A DNA stretch of 64,000 bases from AP-15 sp963772295 (GCA_963772295.1 CAVYWO010000004.1:62001-126000), one strand, 5' to 3'; positions 35,764-45,247 are shown, numbered from the stretch's first letter. Translations and numbers: made by a program. Notes: generated by a model from the sequence alone, not told the origin.

Positions 35764-37434
35764 CTAGCGCAATCGCGCCCGGGTCGCGGCGCTGGCGACG
35801 GCCTTCAACGAGGCGGTGACGATGTTGTCGTCGATGCCGACGCCCCACAAGGTCGCGGCGTCGCCGTTGCGAATCTCGACATAGGCGGTCGCCTGGGCGT
35901 CGGCGCCGGCGCCCAACGCGTGCTCGCGGTAGTCGCCGACCTCAAGGGCGATGCCGCATGCGCCCTTGAGCGCATCGACAAAGGCGGCGATCGGACCGTT
36001 GCCGACCCCCTCGATCCGGCGCTCGGCGCCGTCGACGACGAGCGTCGCGGCGATCCGGCGTCGCTCGGGGGCGCGCGGCTCGGGGTAGAGGTGATAGTCA
36101 GCGAGCACGATCCCGTCTTGGCGCAGATAGGTCGCCTCGAACAAGGCCCAGATGTCGGCGCCGGTCAGCTCCTTGCCGGTGCGCTCGGCGACCTCCTGCA
36201 CGCGCTTGGAAAATTCGATCTGCAGCCCGCGCGGCAGATCGAGCCCGCGATCGGTTTTCAGCACAAAGGCGACGCCGCCCTTGCCCGACTGGCTGTTGAC
36301 CCGGATCACGGCCTCGTAGCTGCGCCCGAGATCCTTCGGGTCGATCGGCAGATACGGCACCTCCCACAGCGCATCGTTGCGTTTTGCCAGGGCCTCGAAC
36401 CCCTTCTTGATCGCGTCCTGATGCGAGCCGGAAAACGCCGTATAGACGAGCTCGCCGGCATAGGGATGGCGCGGATGCACCGGCAGCTGGTTGCAGTGCT
36501 CGACGGTGCGCACGATCTCGTCGATCTCGCGGATCTCGAGGCCGGGGTCGATCCCCTGGCTGAAGAGGTTCAGCGCGAGCGTCATCACATCGACATTGCC
36601 GGTGCGCTCGCCATTGCCGAACAAGGTCCCTTCGATGCGGTCGGCTCCGGCCATGACGCCCAACTCGGCCGCCGCCACCGCGGTGCCGCGGTCGTTGTGC
36701 GGGTGCAGGCTCAGCACGATCGAATCGCGGTCGCGGATGTGGCGGCCGAACCATTCGATCTGGTCGGCATAGACGTTTGGCGTCGCCATCTCGACCGTCG
36801 CCGGCAGGTTGAGGATGACCTTGCGCTCGGGTGTCGGCCGCCAGACGTCCATCACCGCCCGGCAGATCTCGACGGCGAAATCGAGCTCGGTGCCGGTAAA
36901 GCTCTCCGGCGAATACTGGCAGACGATGTCGGTCTGCGGCATCCGTTCCGCGAGATCGCGGATCAGCCGGGCGCCTTTGACCGCGATGTCGACAATGCCG
37001 GCCTTGTCGAGACCGAAAACGACGCGCCGCTGCAAGGTCGAGGTCGAATTATAGAGGTGCATGATCGCCCGCCGGGCGCCGCGGATCGATTCGAAGCTGC
37101 GCTCGATCAATTCCGGCCGCGCCTGGGTCAGCACCTGGATGGTTACGTCGTCGGGCACGAGATCGTCTTCGACGAGCCGGCGAATGAACCCGAAATCGGT
37201 TTCCGAAGCCGCCGGAAAGCCGACCTCGATCTCCTTGAAGCCGAGCTTGACCAGAAGGTCGAACATCCGGCGTTTGCGGTCGGGACCCATCGGCTCGATC
37301 AGCGCCTGGTTGCCGTCGCGCAGATCGACGCTGCACCACAACGGCGCCCGTTGGATGATCTGGCCCGGCCAGCGTCGGTCGGGCAGGTCGATCGGGGCAA
37401 AGGGACGGTATTTGTGGATCGGCATGTTCGGCAT
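35764..37434 (-). CDS. leuA: 2-isopropylmalate synthase (long form)
   Basis: 556 residues. Catalytic-domain motifs are CSVDLRDGNQALIEPM (metal Asp and Arg), KEIEVGFPAASETDF, and LSLHPHNDRGTAVAAAELG with the two metal-binding histidines. The C-terminal LeuA dimer/regulatory domain (about 420-550) carries the leucine-feedback site region (IRNGDAATLWGVGID). It condenses 2-oxoisovalerate and acetyl-CoA, the first step of leucine synthesis. ATG 37434 follows cagcaggag. The roughly 300-nt region upstream contains two strong hairpins, pointing to RNA-level control. Convergent with manC. Confidence 0.95.
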   Translation of the reverse strand: MPNMPIHKYRPFAPIDLPDRRWPGQIIQRAPLWCSVDLRDGNQALIEPMGPDRKRRMFDLLVKLGFKEIEVGFPAASETDFGFIRRLVEDDLVPDDVTIQVLTQARPELIERSFESIRGARRAIMHLYNSTSTLQRRVVFGLDKAGIVDIAVKGARLIRDLAERMPQTDIVCQYSPESFTGTELDFAVEICRAVMDVWRPTPERKVILNLPATVEMATPNVYADQIEWFGRHIRDRDSIVLSLHPHNDRGTAVAAAELGVMAGADRIEGTLFGNGERTGNVDVMTLALNLFSQGIDPGLEIREIDEIVRTVEHCNQLPVHPRHPYAGELVYTAFSGSHQDAIKKGFEALAKRNDALWEVPYLPIDPKDLGRSYEAVIRVNSQSGKGGVAFVLKTDRGLDLPRGLQIEFSKRVQEVAERTGKELTGADIWALFEATYLRQDGIVLADYHLYPEPRAPERRRIAATLVVDGAERRIEGVGNGPIAAFVDALKGACGIALEVGDYREHALGAGADAQATAYVEIRNGDAATLWGVGIDDNIVTASLKAVASAATRARLR

Positions 37435-37635
37435 CGGATACTCCTGCTGCGCGCTCGCCGTTGCGGCGAACCGCTGATCGGTGCGGGAAATCTTTCTGGG
37501 CCGGCGGGCCCGGGATCAGCGCCGCCGGCCGCCGCTAAGTCGTTCGCTCATGGCGCAGACCGTGCGGCCGGGAGCGGATGCAGCGAATTCGACGGGAGGG
37601 GTTGAGGACATCGGCACGACCGGACGGATCGGGAA

Positions 37636-37684
37636 GTTCCCTCACGGGAACGGCGAGGGGGTCGGCAGCCGCCTAGGCTGCCGA
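37636..37684 (-). promoter_or_regulatory. Paired hairpins in the leuA 5' leader
   Basis: On the minus strand, a 9-bp stem tcggcagcc/ggctgccga with a five-base loop (37662-37684) is followed by gttccc/gggaac with a GTGA tetraloop (37636-37651). Both precede leuA by about 200 nt. A 15-codon frame beginning atgaccaccggg ends within the first loop; it contains only two leucines, so a leucine-leader role is unproven. No U-tract follows either stem. Confidence 0.45.
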
Positions 37685-38079
37685 GTTGGTAAGTCGCAAT
37701 CCCTGACGCCCGGTGGTCATCGTCGCCGTACTTAGCAGATGCGCACCGACCGGTCAATTGCGCCGATCGCCGATCGGCGATGCCGCTGCGAAGGTTTCAT
37801 GGCCTGTTACCGTTTTGCCACTGTTGTAAATTAGGCACACTCGTGCGAAAAGCCGGTCCTCGGCTTTGCGCTCGATTGACTTGGACTCGGCGCTCGATAG
37901 TGTTTTGCCGAGCGAAATATGGCGCCGATGCGGCATTGATCGCGGACCGGCAAGTAATCGGCAGGGGTTCGCTTTTCCGGTTTGCCGGGGTGTGCAGGGG
38001 AGCGCGGGAGACCGCAGGCTTTGGCGCTGTCGAGGTTGGGGATTGCGGCCGCCGGTGCGGCCCGAAGAGTGGGGGCAAA
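37685..38079. other. Intergenic region between leuA and the 38080 gene, lower GC
   Basis: About 395 bp between divergent genes. An open frame crosses it from 37780, but its predicted residues look random (Cys/Arg-rich), so I do not call it coding. Palindrome cgatcgccgatcggcga is visible near 37764. It should hold both promoters. Confidence 0.4.
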
Positions 38080-38550
38080 GTGGACGACCTGTCGGACCAG
38101 ACGAACGTCGTGGCGTTTCCATCGGCCGTACGCGGGAGGGCTGCGACGCCGGGCAAGGCGTCGCTTCCGCGGCAGAGTCCTTACGAGTTCACCGAGGCGG
38201 AACTGAAGGCGCTGTGTCGCTGGTTTTCCGCGATGCGGTACGCGTTTCCGGGAACCGAGGGCATCATGATGGTCAGTCATCAGGAGAGCTACTCGGCGGT
38301 CGGGCTCTACAATCCGGCCGGAGCCGGCCCGAATTGTCTCGTTGCCAAGCATGAGGTCGGCGGCAGCCCGCGGTTCTTCTGGTCCACCGAATTCGACCCG
38401 CCGCGCCGCATCGGCGGTATCGCCGAGATCACCGACGCCCATATCCGGGCCATCCGCCCGCCGCGCGACGAGAGCGGCTGGCTCGACCCGATCGGATGGA
38501 TGGGCGTCTACACGTCGCGACTGATCGCGACCCAACTACAGGTCGTCTAG
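38080..38550 (+). CDS. Hypothetical protein
   Basis: 156 residues from GTG 38080 (ggggg upstream). The N-terminal 35 residues are low-complexity; the rest has a compact, well-formed core, EFTEAELKALCRWFSAMRYAF, IMMVSHQESYSAVGLYNPAG and FFWSTEFDPPRRIGGIAEITD, ending GWMGVYTSRLIATQL. I do not recognise the family; codon usage matches neighbours. It precedes the polysaccharide export gene by 20 bp on the same strand, so the two are probably co-transcribed. Confidence 0.55.
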   Translation: MDDLSDQTNVVAFPSAVRGRAATPGKASLPRQSPYEFTEAELKALCRWFSAMRYAFPGTEGIMMVSHQESYSAVGLYNPAGAGPNCLVAKHEVGGSPRFFWSTEFDPPRRIGGIAEITDAHIRAIRPPRDESGWLDPIGWMGVYTSRLIATQLQVV

Positions 38551-38570
38551 ACAGGGACGCAGACCTTCGG

Positions 38571-39746
38571 ATGAACGGCCGCCGCGCCGGGGCGCTTGCC
38601 GCCGCGCTCGCTGGTGTCTTGTCTGCTTGTTCGACGCTGCCGACCGCGGGGCCGACCGTGCACGAACTGCTCCGCCAAGCGGTCGCAGACAACCGCGCAC
38701 GCTTCGCCATCGTCGATGTCGACAACAACGTCGTTGCCACCTTGCTGAGCCAGCCGAGCGAGAGCCTGGCCGCGCGGTTCAAGAAGTACGGCAAACCCCC
38801 CAATCCGAAGATCGGCATCGGCGATGCCGTTGCGGTGACGATCTGGGAGGCCGCACCCGGCGGGTTGTTCAGCAGCGCCCCAGCCGCGGCGACCGCCGGG
38901 ACCGCCACCGGAGCGACCGCGGTAACGATCCCGGCGCAGTTCGTCGGTCAGGACGGCGCGATCACCGTGCCTTATGCCGGCCGCATCGCGGTCGCCGGCC
39001 GGACCCCGCCCGAGGTGCAAGCCTCTATCGAACAACGCCTCGCCGACAAGGCGATCGAGCCGCAGGCGCTCGTCAACCTCGTCAGCAGCGTGAGCAATTC
39101 GGTGGCGGTGTCGGGCGAGGTCATCACCGGCGCCCGGTTGCAGCTGTCGCTGAAAGGCGACCGCCTGCTCGATCTGATCGCCGAAGCCGGCGGCGCCAAA
39201 GCGCCGGTGTTCCAGACCTTTGTCCGGCTGTCGCGCGGCGGGGTCACGGCGACGATCCCGATGGCGACCCTGGTTTCGGACCCAGCCGAGAACATCTATG
39301 CTTGGCCTGGCGATGTCCTGACCTTGATCCTGGTGCCGCAAAGCTTTTCGGTTCTCGGCGCCACCGGGACCAACGCCCAGCTCAATTTCAGCGCCGAGAA
39401 AATGAACTTGGCGGAGGCGCTGGCGAAGGCCGGCGGATTGATCGATACCCGCGCCGACCCGGCCGGCGTATTCCTGTTCCGATACGAGCCGGCAGCCCTC
39501 GTCGACGCCCTCAAGGCGCCGAACCTGGCGACCGGACCCGGCGGCACCTCGCCCGTCGTCTACCGCCTCGACCTGTCCGACGCCCACGCATACTTCCTCG
39601 CCCAGCGCTTTCCGGTCGAGGACAAGGACATCATCTATGTCGCCAACGCCCAGCTGAGCGAGCTGCAAAAATTCTTCACGCTGGTGAGCACGCTCACCGG
39701 CCCGGTGCTGACCGGCGTCATCATCCAGAAAAATATTTCGCCGTAA
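38571..39746 (+). CDS. Polysaccharide export outer-membrane lipoprotein (Wza-like, SLBB)
   Basis: 391 residues. Lipoprotein signal with lipobox LSAC (Cys20). The Poly_export domain is seen at IGIGDAVAVTIWEAAPGG and GQDGAITVPYAGRIAVAG, followed by SLBB-type repeats (VAVSGEVITGARLQLSLKG, FSVLGATGTNAQLNF) and a C-terminal segment DIIYVANAQLSELQKFFTLV. Wza-type proteins form the outer-membrane channel for capsule/exopolysaccharide. No flippase or tyrosine kinase genes are in the window. Its end overlaps the convergent CHASE2 cyclase by 26 bp. Confidence 0.88.
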   Translation: MNGRRAGALAAALAGVLSACSTLPTAGPTVHELLRQAVADNRARFAIVDVDNNVVATLLSQPSESLAARFKKYGKPPNPKIGIGDAVAVTIWEAAPGGLFSSAPAAATAGTATGATAVTIPAQFVGQDGAITVPYAGRIAVAGRTPPEVQASIEQRLADKAIEPQALVNLVSSVSNSVAVSGEVITGARLQLSLKGDRLLDLIAEAGGAKAPVFQTFVRLSRGGVTATIPMATLVSDPAENIYAWPGDVLTLILVPQSFSVLGATGTNAQLNFSAEKMNLAEALAKAGGLIDTRADPAGVFLFRYEPAALVDALKAPNLATGPGGTSPVVYRLDLSDAHAYFLAQRFPVEDKDIIYVANAQLSELQKFFTLVSTLTGPVLTGVIIQKNISP

Positions 39747-41714
39747 TTCCTCTGTCGGCCTCGCCGCCGACGGCCAGCAATTCGAAAACCGCCACCTGTT
39801 GCTTTCGGCCCTTGACCGCGATCCGGCCTCGCGGGTGCGCCGCGATGCCGGCGCCGGCCGCCGCCAGCGTCGACGCGCTGATCAGGATGTCGGTGCCGAG
39901 TTCCTTGTTCGCCCCTTCGAGCCGCGACGCCACATTCACCTCGTCGCCCATCACCGTGTAATCGAAACGCCGTTCGGTTCCCATATTGCCGATGACCATC
40001 GGCCCGGTGTTGATGCCGATGCGCATTTCGAGGCACGGCCGGCCCGCGGCACGCCAGCGGTCATGCAAAGCAGCGAGCGCCCGGCGCATGTCGAGCGCGG
40101 TGCGGCAGGCGTCGAGCGCGTGCTCGGCATCCGGTAGCGGTGCGCCGAACACCGCCATCAGGCTGTCGCCGATATATTTGTCGAGCATGCCGCGGTGCCG
40201 CAGCACCTGTTCCGTCATCGCGGTGAAGAACTCGTTGACGAGCGCAGTCAATTCGGGCGCCGGCAGGGTTTCCGCGACCGCGGTGAAGTCGCGGATATCG
40301 GCGAACAGGACGGTCAGCGTACGCTCTTCGCCGCCGAGCCGCAGCGGCGTTCGGGCGCGACACAATTCGTCGACCAGATCGGCGTGCAGATATCGCGAAA
40401 AGGCGTCGCGAACAAAGCGCTGCCGCCGCCACTCGAGCGCATACCTGCCGCCGGCGAGCGCGGCGGCGGTCAGCACGATCGTCGCTGCGGGAAACAAGAA
40501 GTTGAGCCACAGACCGCGAGGTAGTCGGCCGCCGCCAGGGCGGCGGCCAGCAACAGCGCCCCGGCTACCGCCGCCGCGGTGCCCCAGAGGGCGAGCCAGC
40601 CGACGGCGAGGCCGCCGAGCAGGATCAGCGCCGCATCGATGCCCACCGCGCCGCCGTCGCGCTGGAGAAAATCGCGGTCGATGAGGTTCGCGATCAGGGT
40701 CGCGTGACGCTCGACCCCCGACATCGCCGGTTCATAGGGGGTGGCAACGCTGTCGCCCAACCCGCTGGCGCTCGCCCCGATCAAGACGATCTTGCCGCCG
40801 AAGATCCGCGGCGGGGCCCGGCCGTCCAGCGCATCGGCAAAGCTGACCCGCTCGAAGCCGCCCGGAGGGTAGTAATTCACCAGCAACCGCATCCCGCGAT
40901 CGGTTGGCACCTCAAGCCCGCCCAGCTCGATCCCCCGCCCGATGTCGACGACCACCCGGCTTTTCGCGACGCCGAGAAAGATCCGCGCAGCCTCGAGCGA
41001 CAGCGACGGCAGATACGCGTCCGCGTAGCGCAGAACCGGGTAGTCGTAACGGTAACCGCCGGCGCCGTCCGGCACCGTGGTCACATGCGCGAGGGAGGCG
41101 TTTCGGGAGAGCGCCGGAACCGGCAAATGCGCCGCCGCGGCCGGCGGCAGATGGTCGGGACCGGCGCCGCGCACCCGGCCGTAGGCGGCGCGCTCGAGCG
41201 CGGGCGGGAGGGTTGCGTTGCGCACCGCGCCCGGGACGAGATCGAGGGTGAACGGCAGGATCGCGTTTCCGGCGCGGCGAATCGCCTCGCCGAGACCGGC
41301 ATCGGGGTCGCTCCGCCGCGCCAAACCGGACAGGACGTCGTCGAGGCGGCGCTGGGTTGTCCGATCGAGGCTTTGCCGCAGTGGCGCCATCGCCGCCTCG
41401 ATCTCGCCGATCGCCTGTGGCGGCGGCTGCGGCTCGGTGAACAACAGGTCGAAGCCGATCACCTTTGGCCGCGCCGCCGCGATCCGGTCAAGAAGCCGCG
41501 CCAGGATTTGCCGCGACCAGGGCCAGCGGCCGATCTCGGTGATGCTGGCGTCGTCGATCTCGACGATCACCACCGGGATGTGGCGGCGCGGCGGCGGGCG
41601 CAGGCGAAACCGCAGATCGAGCAGCTCGGTTTCGAGGCGGAGCGGCAGTCCGCGATCGCCGGCGGCGAAGAACCCCGCCAGCATGGCCAAAGCAATGGCC
41701 AGAGCGGCCAGCAT
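39721..41714 (-). pseudogene. CHASE2-domain adenylate cyclase, one frame break
   Basis: Frame 1 from ATG 41714 has an N-terminal helix (LAALAIALAMLAGFFAAG), a CHASE2 sensor (IPVVIVEIDDASITEIGRWPW, VIGFDLLFTEP, RIFGGKIVLIGASASGLGD) and membrane helices near its end. Near 40500 the frame changes to LNFLFPAATIVLTAAALAGG and a class III cyclase: LTVLFADIRDFTAVAE, MLDKYIGDSLMAVFG and FDYTVMGDEVNVASRLE. Combined length is about 660 residues, standard for the family. CHASE2 is a periplasmic sensing domain. The gene starts 29 bp after a FecR-domain gene, a recurrent pairing. A single-base sequence error may explain the break. Confidence 0.8.
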
Positions 41715-41743
41715 CGGTCGGCCCACGCCTTCCCTCAAGGCCC

Positions 41744-42376
41744 TCAAGGGAGGCGGGTGGCTTCGACAAAGCGGTTGATCTTTTCCTGGCCCCAGCGCAC
41801 GACCGGGGTGTGCGGCGCGCCGGCGACGAAGCTGACGCCTTCGCCGGCGTTCAGCATGGCCCAATTGCCCGCCGGGTTGACGGCGTCGGTCGCCAGCACC
41901 CGCCCGACGACGACGAAGAGCTCGGTTTTTCCGGCAGCGTAACTCTCGATCCAATCGGTCCCGCGCACCGCGGCGACCATCGACGGGCTGCGGACCTCGA
42001 ACACCAAATCGGGTTGCAGGCGACCGATCAAAACCCGCAGATAGCCGAGGGCCAGCGAAAAGAGGCTGCCGCCAGCCGGCGATCGCGACGCTTGCGCCAA
42101 CCGATCGAGCTTCAATTCGCCGTCGGCGCCGAGCGAAAGAACCAATTCATCGCGCAACGCAATCCTGAGCCGCGCCCCCGGGCCGGTGCGTACGGTATCG
42201 CCCTCGTGCACCTCGCTGCGCAGAGCGAGCGGCGTGGCCCCCATGCCGTCGGCGCGCTGCACGCTTGCCGATCCGACGAGCCCGGTCACCATGCCGACGA
42301 CCTGCGCCCGCGCCGAACCAGCGCTCGCCAGCAAAGCAAGGAGGCCAACCATCGCAACTCGAGCAGCGGCTCCCAT
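41744..42376 (-). CDS. FecR-domain periplasmic protein
   Basis: 210 residues from ATG 42376, which is immediately followed by a signal peptide (VAMVGLLALLASAGSARA). The FecR/PEGA-like region shows VVGMVTGLVGSASVQR, EVHEGDTVRTGPGARLRIAL and FEVRSPSMVAAVRGTDW, motifs of FecR proteins found with CHASE2-type cyclases. The role is likely sensing or relaying an envelope signal to the cyclase encoded 29 bp downstream. A longer frame upstream adds 22 residues before the signal and is not used. Confidence 0.82.
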   Translation of the reverse strand: MGAAARVAMVGLLALLASAGSARAQVVGMVTGLVGSASVQRADGMGATPLALRSEVHEGDTVRTGPGARLRIALRDELVLSLGADGELKLDRLAQASRSPAGGSLFSLALGYLRVLIGRLQPDLVFEVRSPSMVAAVRGTDWIESYAAGKTELFVVVGRVLATDAVNPAGNWAMLNAGEGVSFVAGAPHTPVVRWGQEKINRFVEATRLP

Positions 42377-42447
42377 TTCTCGATCCGATCGATCACGGGC
42401 CGCGCAGCTTACCACCGCTGCCGGCGACGCCGCACTCCGCACTCACG

Positions 42448-42612
42448 TCAAGATCGCCGCGATATGCTCGCGACGCCATAATCCGATTCCTGGTTGGCTT
42501 CGCCGCGAGCGCGCGACCACAACAGCACCACGCGCTCGATCCGATCGCCGTAGAATTCATCGAGCGCCCGACGCAGTCTTTTCAGTATCGGGTCCTCGGC
42601 AGCCGTAATCAT
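42448..42612 (-). pseudogene. Truncated nucleotidyltransferase (MNT-type) remnant
   Basis: 54 residues reading ILKRLRRALDEFYGDRIERV, VVLLWSRARGEANQESDYGVA. This is the start of a minimal nucleotidyltransferase domain, but the hallmark GSRARG...DYD is changed to WSRARG...DYG, losing the catalytic aspartate, and the protein stops soon after. A relic, in front of the interrupted cyclase. Confidence 0.6.
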
Positions 42613-42787
42613 AACAGATTTCCATTTCGGTGGGCGCGGTGGGCTTTGCGAGCCCTGCGGATCCGAATTCACTCATGTGACGGCGCCGTTCCCGGCGTTC
42701 GGCGGCGCATGAAATGATTGGGCGCACACGGCAGCGAGTGTTAAATTAAAAATCGATGCCGAGTTGCTCGGCGACGCGGAGGGCCGC

Positions 42788-43280
42788 ATGGACGTTGCGG
42801 CGTGGCTGGAGGGCCTGGGCCTGGCGCAGTACGCCGCGGCGTTCGCCGAAAATCACATCACCGAGGCTCTCCTGCCCAAGCTGACGGGCGAGGACCTCAA
42901 GGATCTCGGCGTCACGTCGATCGGTCATCGCCGCATGTTGCTCGACGCCATCACCGTTTTGACCGTGGGTTCCGGCGTTCCTGTCGCGCCCCCGGCACCC
43001 GCTCCCGAGCCTCAGGCCGAGCGGCGGCAGCTGACGGTGCTGTTCTGCGATCCGGTCGGCTCGACGGCGCTGTCGGCGCGGCTCGACCCGGAGGATCTGC
43101 GCGCGGTGATCGCCGCCTATCACCGCTGCGCCGCCGCGGTCATCGAGCGCGCCGGCGGGTTTGTCGCCAAATATATGGGCGACGGCGTGCTCGCCTATTT
43201 CGGCTATCCGCGGGCCGACGAGCACGACGCCGAGCGGGCGGTGCGGGCGGGGCTGAGCCTAGTCGAGGCGGTGGCCGCCC
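42788..43280 (+). pseudogene. SAM-domain class III cyclase, 5' part, interrupted by an IS110 element
   Basis: ATG 42788 (ggaggg upstream) starts a SAM domain (VAAWLEGLGLAQYAAAFAEN) and cyclase (LTVLFCDPVGSTALSARL, YMGDGVLAYFGYP, VRAGLSLVEAVAA). The reading frame then enters the IS110 element without a stop and runs in frame into the transposase. The remainder of the cyclase resumes at 45353. The equivalent uninterrupted protein is at 29366. FCDPVGST has Pro where metal-binding LVGST is usual. Confidence 0.85.
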
Positions 43281-43381
43281 CCGGACGTGGGCCTTCAGCC
43301 CACGGATTTAGATGCTATGGGGAGGACGGCCGCGGCATTGAGTATCTTGTCGGTTGTCCAAGACCAGACAGGATTGATCCG

Positions 43382-44548
43382 ATGCCAAAGCAAATCGAAC
43401 CGAGCAACACCACGGCCGCCTTTGACCATAATAGCACTTTGGTCGTGGCGCTGGAATTGAGCGGCAAGTCGTGGGAGGCCGGGGCGGTGGTTCCCGGGGT
43501 CGCCCGTCGGCCGCGGCGGCGGCTCGCGCCGCGCGATCTGGCCGGCTTGTTGCGGACGATCGGGTTGTGGAAGGCGGAGGCGGAGGCCGCGGGTCGGGCG
43601 GTGCAGCGCGTGGTGCTGAGCTACGAGGCGGGCCGAGACGGTTTCTGGATTGCCCGTTACCTGCTGGCGCAGGGGATCGAGGTGCAGGTCATGCATCCGG
43701 CGAGCATTCCGGTGCCGCGGCGGAGCCGGCGGGCGAAGACGGATCGGATCGACCTGGACATGCTGTTGCGCACGCTGCTGGCGTGGCTGCGCGGCGAGCC
43801 GCGGGTGTGTTCGATGGTGCGCATCGCGAGTGAGGCGGAGGAGGAACTGCGCCGGCCGGGACGCGAACGGGAGCGGCTGGTCCGCGAGCGGCTGCAACTC
43901 GAGAGCCGCGTGGAGAGTCTGCTCTGTCTGCATGGTATCGTCGGCTTCAAGCCGCGCCTCAAGAAGGCGTTCGAGCGGCTGGAGGCATTGCAGACCTTTG
44001 CCGGCTCGCCGTTGCCGCCCAAGACGATGGCGGAGCTGAGACGCTTGATGGTGCGCCACCGCCTGGTCTCGGACCAACTGCGCGAGATCGAGGCCGAGCG
44101 CGACGCGGTCGTGAAGATCGCCGAGCCGGACCGCGCCGAGCGAATGATCCAGCTGCTGACCCAGATCGTCGGCCTCGGTGTCGAGACCGCGACCGTTCTG
44201 GTCCGCGAGATGCTAGGCTGCCGTTCGTTCCGTGATCGCCGGGCGCTGGCGAGCTTTGTCGGTTTGACCGGCACGCCGTTCCAGAGCGGCGGCATGGAGC
44301 GCGAGCAGGGCATCGGCAAAAACGGCAATGCACGGGTGCGCCACATCCTGATGCAACTGGCTTGGCGCTGGCTTCGCTTCCAACCGCAAAGCCCGCTCAG
44401 CCGTTGGTTCGTCCAGCGAACCAGCGGTGCCAAGGGGCGCATCCGCAAAGTGATGATCGTGGCGCTTGCCCGAAAGCTGCTGGTCGCGCTCTGGCGCTAT
44501 GTCGAGACCGGCGAACTACCAGCCGACGCCCGCACCGCCGCCGCCTGA
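43382..44548 (+). CDS. IS110-family transposase (DEDD recombinase)
   Basis: 388 residues. N-terminal RuvC-like domain has acidic residues in LVVALELSGKSW, LSYEAGRDGFWIARYL and KTDRIDLDML. The C-terminal Transposase_20 domain has VGLGVETATVLVREML and GLTGTPFQSGGMEREQGIGK (catalytic Ser in SGG), then GNARVRHILMQLAWRWL. The first catalytic position is Glu (ALELS), a variant seen in one IS110 clade. ATG 43382 is chosen; the open frame runs in from the truncated cyclase. It catalyses RNA-guided recombination of its element. Confidence 0.92.
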   Translation: MPKQIEPSNTTAAFDHNSTLVVALELSGKSWEAGAVVPGVARRPRRRLAPRDLAGLLRTIGLWKAEAEAAGRAVQRVVLSYEAGRDGFWIARYLLAQGIEVQVMHPASIPVPRRSRRAKTDRIDLDMLLRTLLAWLRGEPRVCSMVRIASEAEEELRRPGRERERLVRERLQLESRVESLLCLHGIVGFKPRLKKAFERLEALQTFAGSPLPPKTMAELRRLMVRHRLVSDQLREIEAERDAVVKIAEPDRAERMIQLLTQIVGLGVETATVLVREMLGCRSFRDRRALASFVGLTGTPFQSGGMEREQGIGKNGNARVRHILMQLAWRWLRFQPQSPLSRWFVQRTSGAKGRIRKVMIVALARKLLVALWRYVETGELPADARTAAA

Positions 44549-44932
44549 GCGCAAGATCAGGGCACGCGGCGAGACACAAAGACACCGGGCGGAGCAAGGC
44601 GCTTGGCGCCGACGCCTGGAACCGACCTGGGTGGGCGGGATGCCGTCACGGACTATGGCTGCAAGATGCCGCCATTTAGAGTGGTCCCGCCCTCCCAGGC
44701 TCCCCGTCGGCCTCGCGATTGAGGCATCGTGGTACGGAACCGCAGGTTCCGCCGGATACGAGTTTGCAGGCCATCGGCCTGAGCACAGGGGAGCCGCCCA
44801 GGCTCGTGACAGGTGACGCCAATGAACTCCTCGCCCCGGTTTCCTGTGCCCAGACCGCAGCTCGGGCCCAGATTGCGACGGAGCAACCGTCCGGGAAACG
44901 TGACAGTCACGATTGCCAATAGGAGATCGAAG

Positions 44933-45247
44933 ATGCCCAGACATCGGACCGGCAGCGCCCCGATGACCCCAGCTGAGCGTCAAGCGCGATGCCGCGCTAG
45001 ACGGCGCCAGCAGAGCCAACAGAGCCAGACGGCGTCACCGGCACCGCGCCTCGCGCCACGGCCAAGGCGCTGGGCGGCAGCAGTCGCCACGCTGATCGAG
45101 CTGCAGGACAATTACCGCGCCTGGCTGGACAACCTTCCCGCCAATCTCGAAGCATCCAGGCTGGCGGAGAAGCTGCAAGCAATCGCCGAGCTCGACATCG
45201 AGGAGTTGCAGGCGATCGACCCGCCCCGTGGCTACGGCCGCGACTGA
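44933..45247 (+). CDS. IS-associated small passenger protein
   Basis: 104 residues from ATG 44933 with a good SD (aggag, eight bases upstream). The N-terminus is basic (MTPAERQARCRARRRQQSQQ), the middle helical (RWAAAVATLIELQDNYRAWL, DNLPANLEASRLAEKLQAIA) and the end is DIEELQAIDPPRGYGRD. I know this C-terminal signature only from small hypothetical proteins near insertion sequences; no function is established. The arginine-rich head suggests nucleic-acid binding. It lies within the same insertion as the transposase. Confidence 0.7.
   Translation: MPRHRTGSAPMTPAERQARCRARRRQQSQQSQTASPAPRLAPRPRRWAAAVATLIELQDNYRAWLDNLPANLEASRLAEKLQAIAELDIEELQAIDPPRGYGRD

Noticed and set aside
37780..38079. Upstream extension of the 38080 hypothetical gene
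   Set aside because: The residues are Cys/Arg-rich and lack structure; GTG 38080 begins the well-formed part.
42764..44548. A genuine SAM-cyclase-transposase fusion protein
   Set aside because: The transposase has its own ATG and the cyclase half resumes after the element, so the fusion is an insertion by-product.
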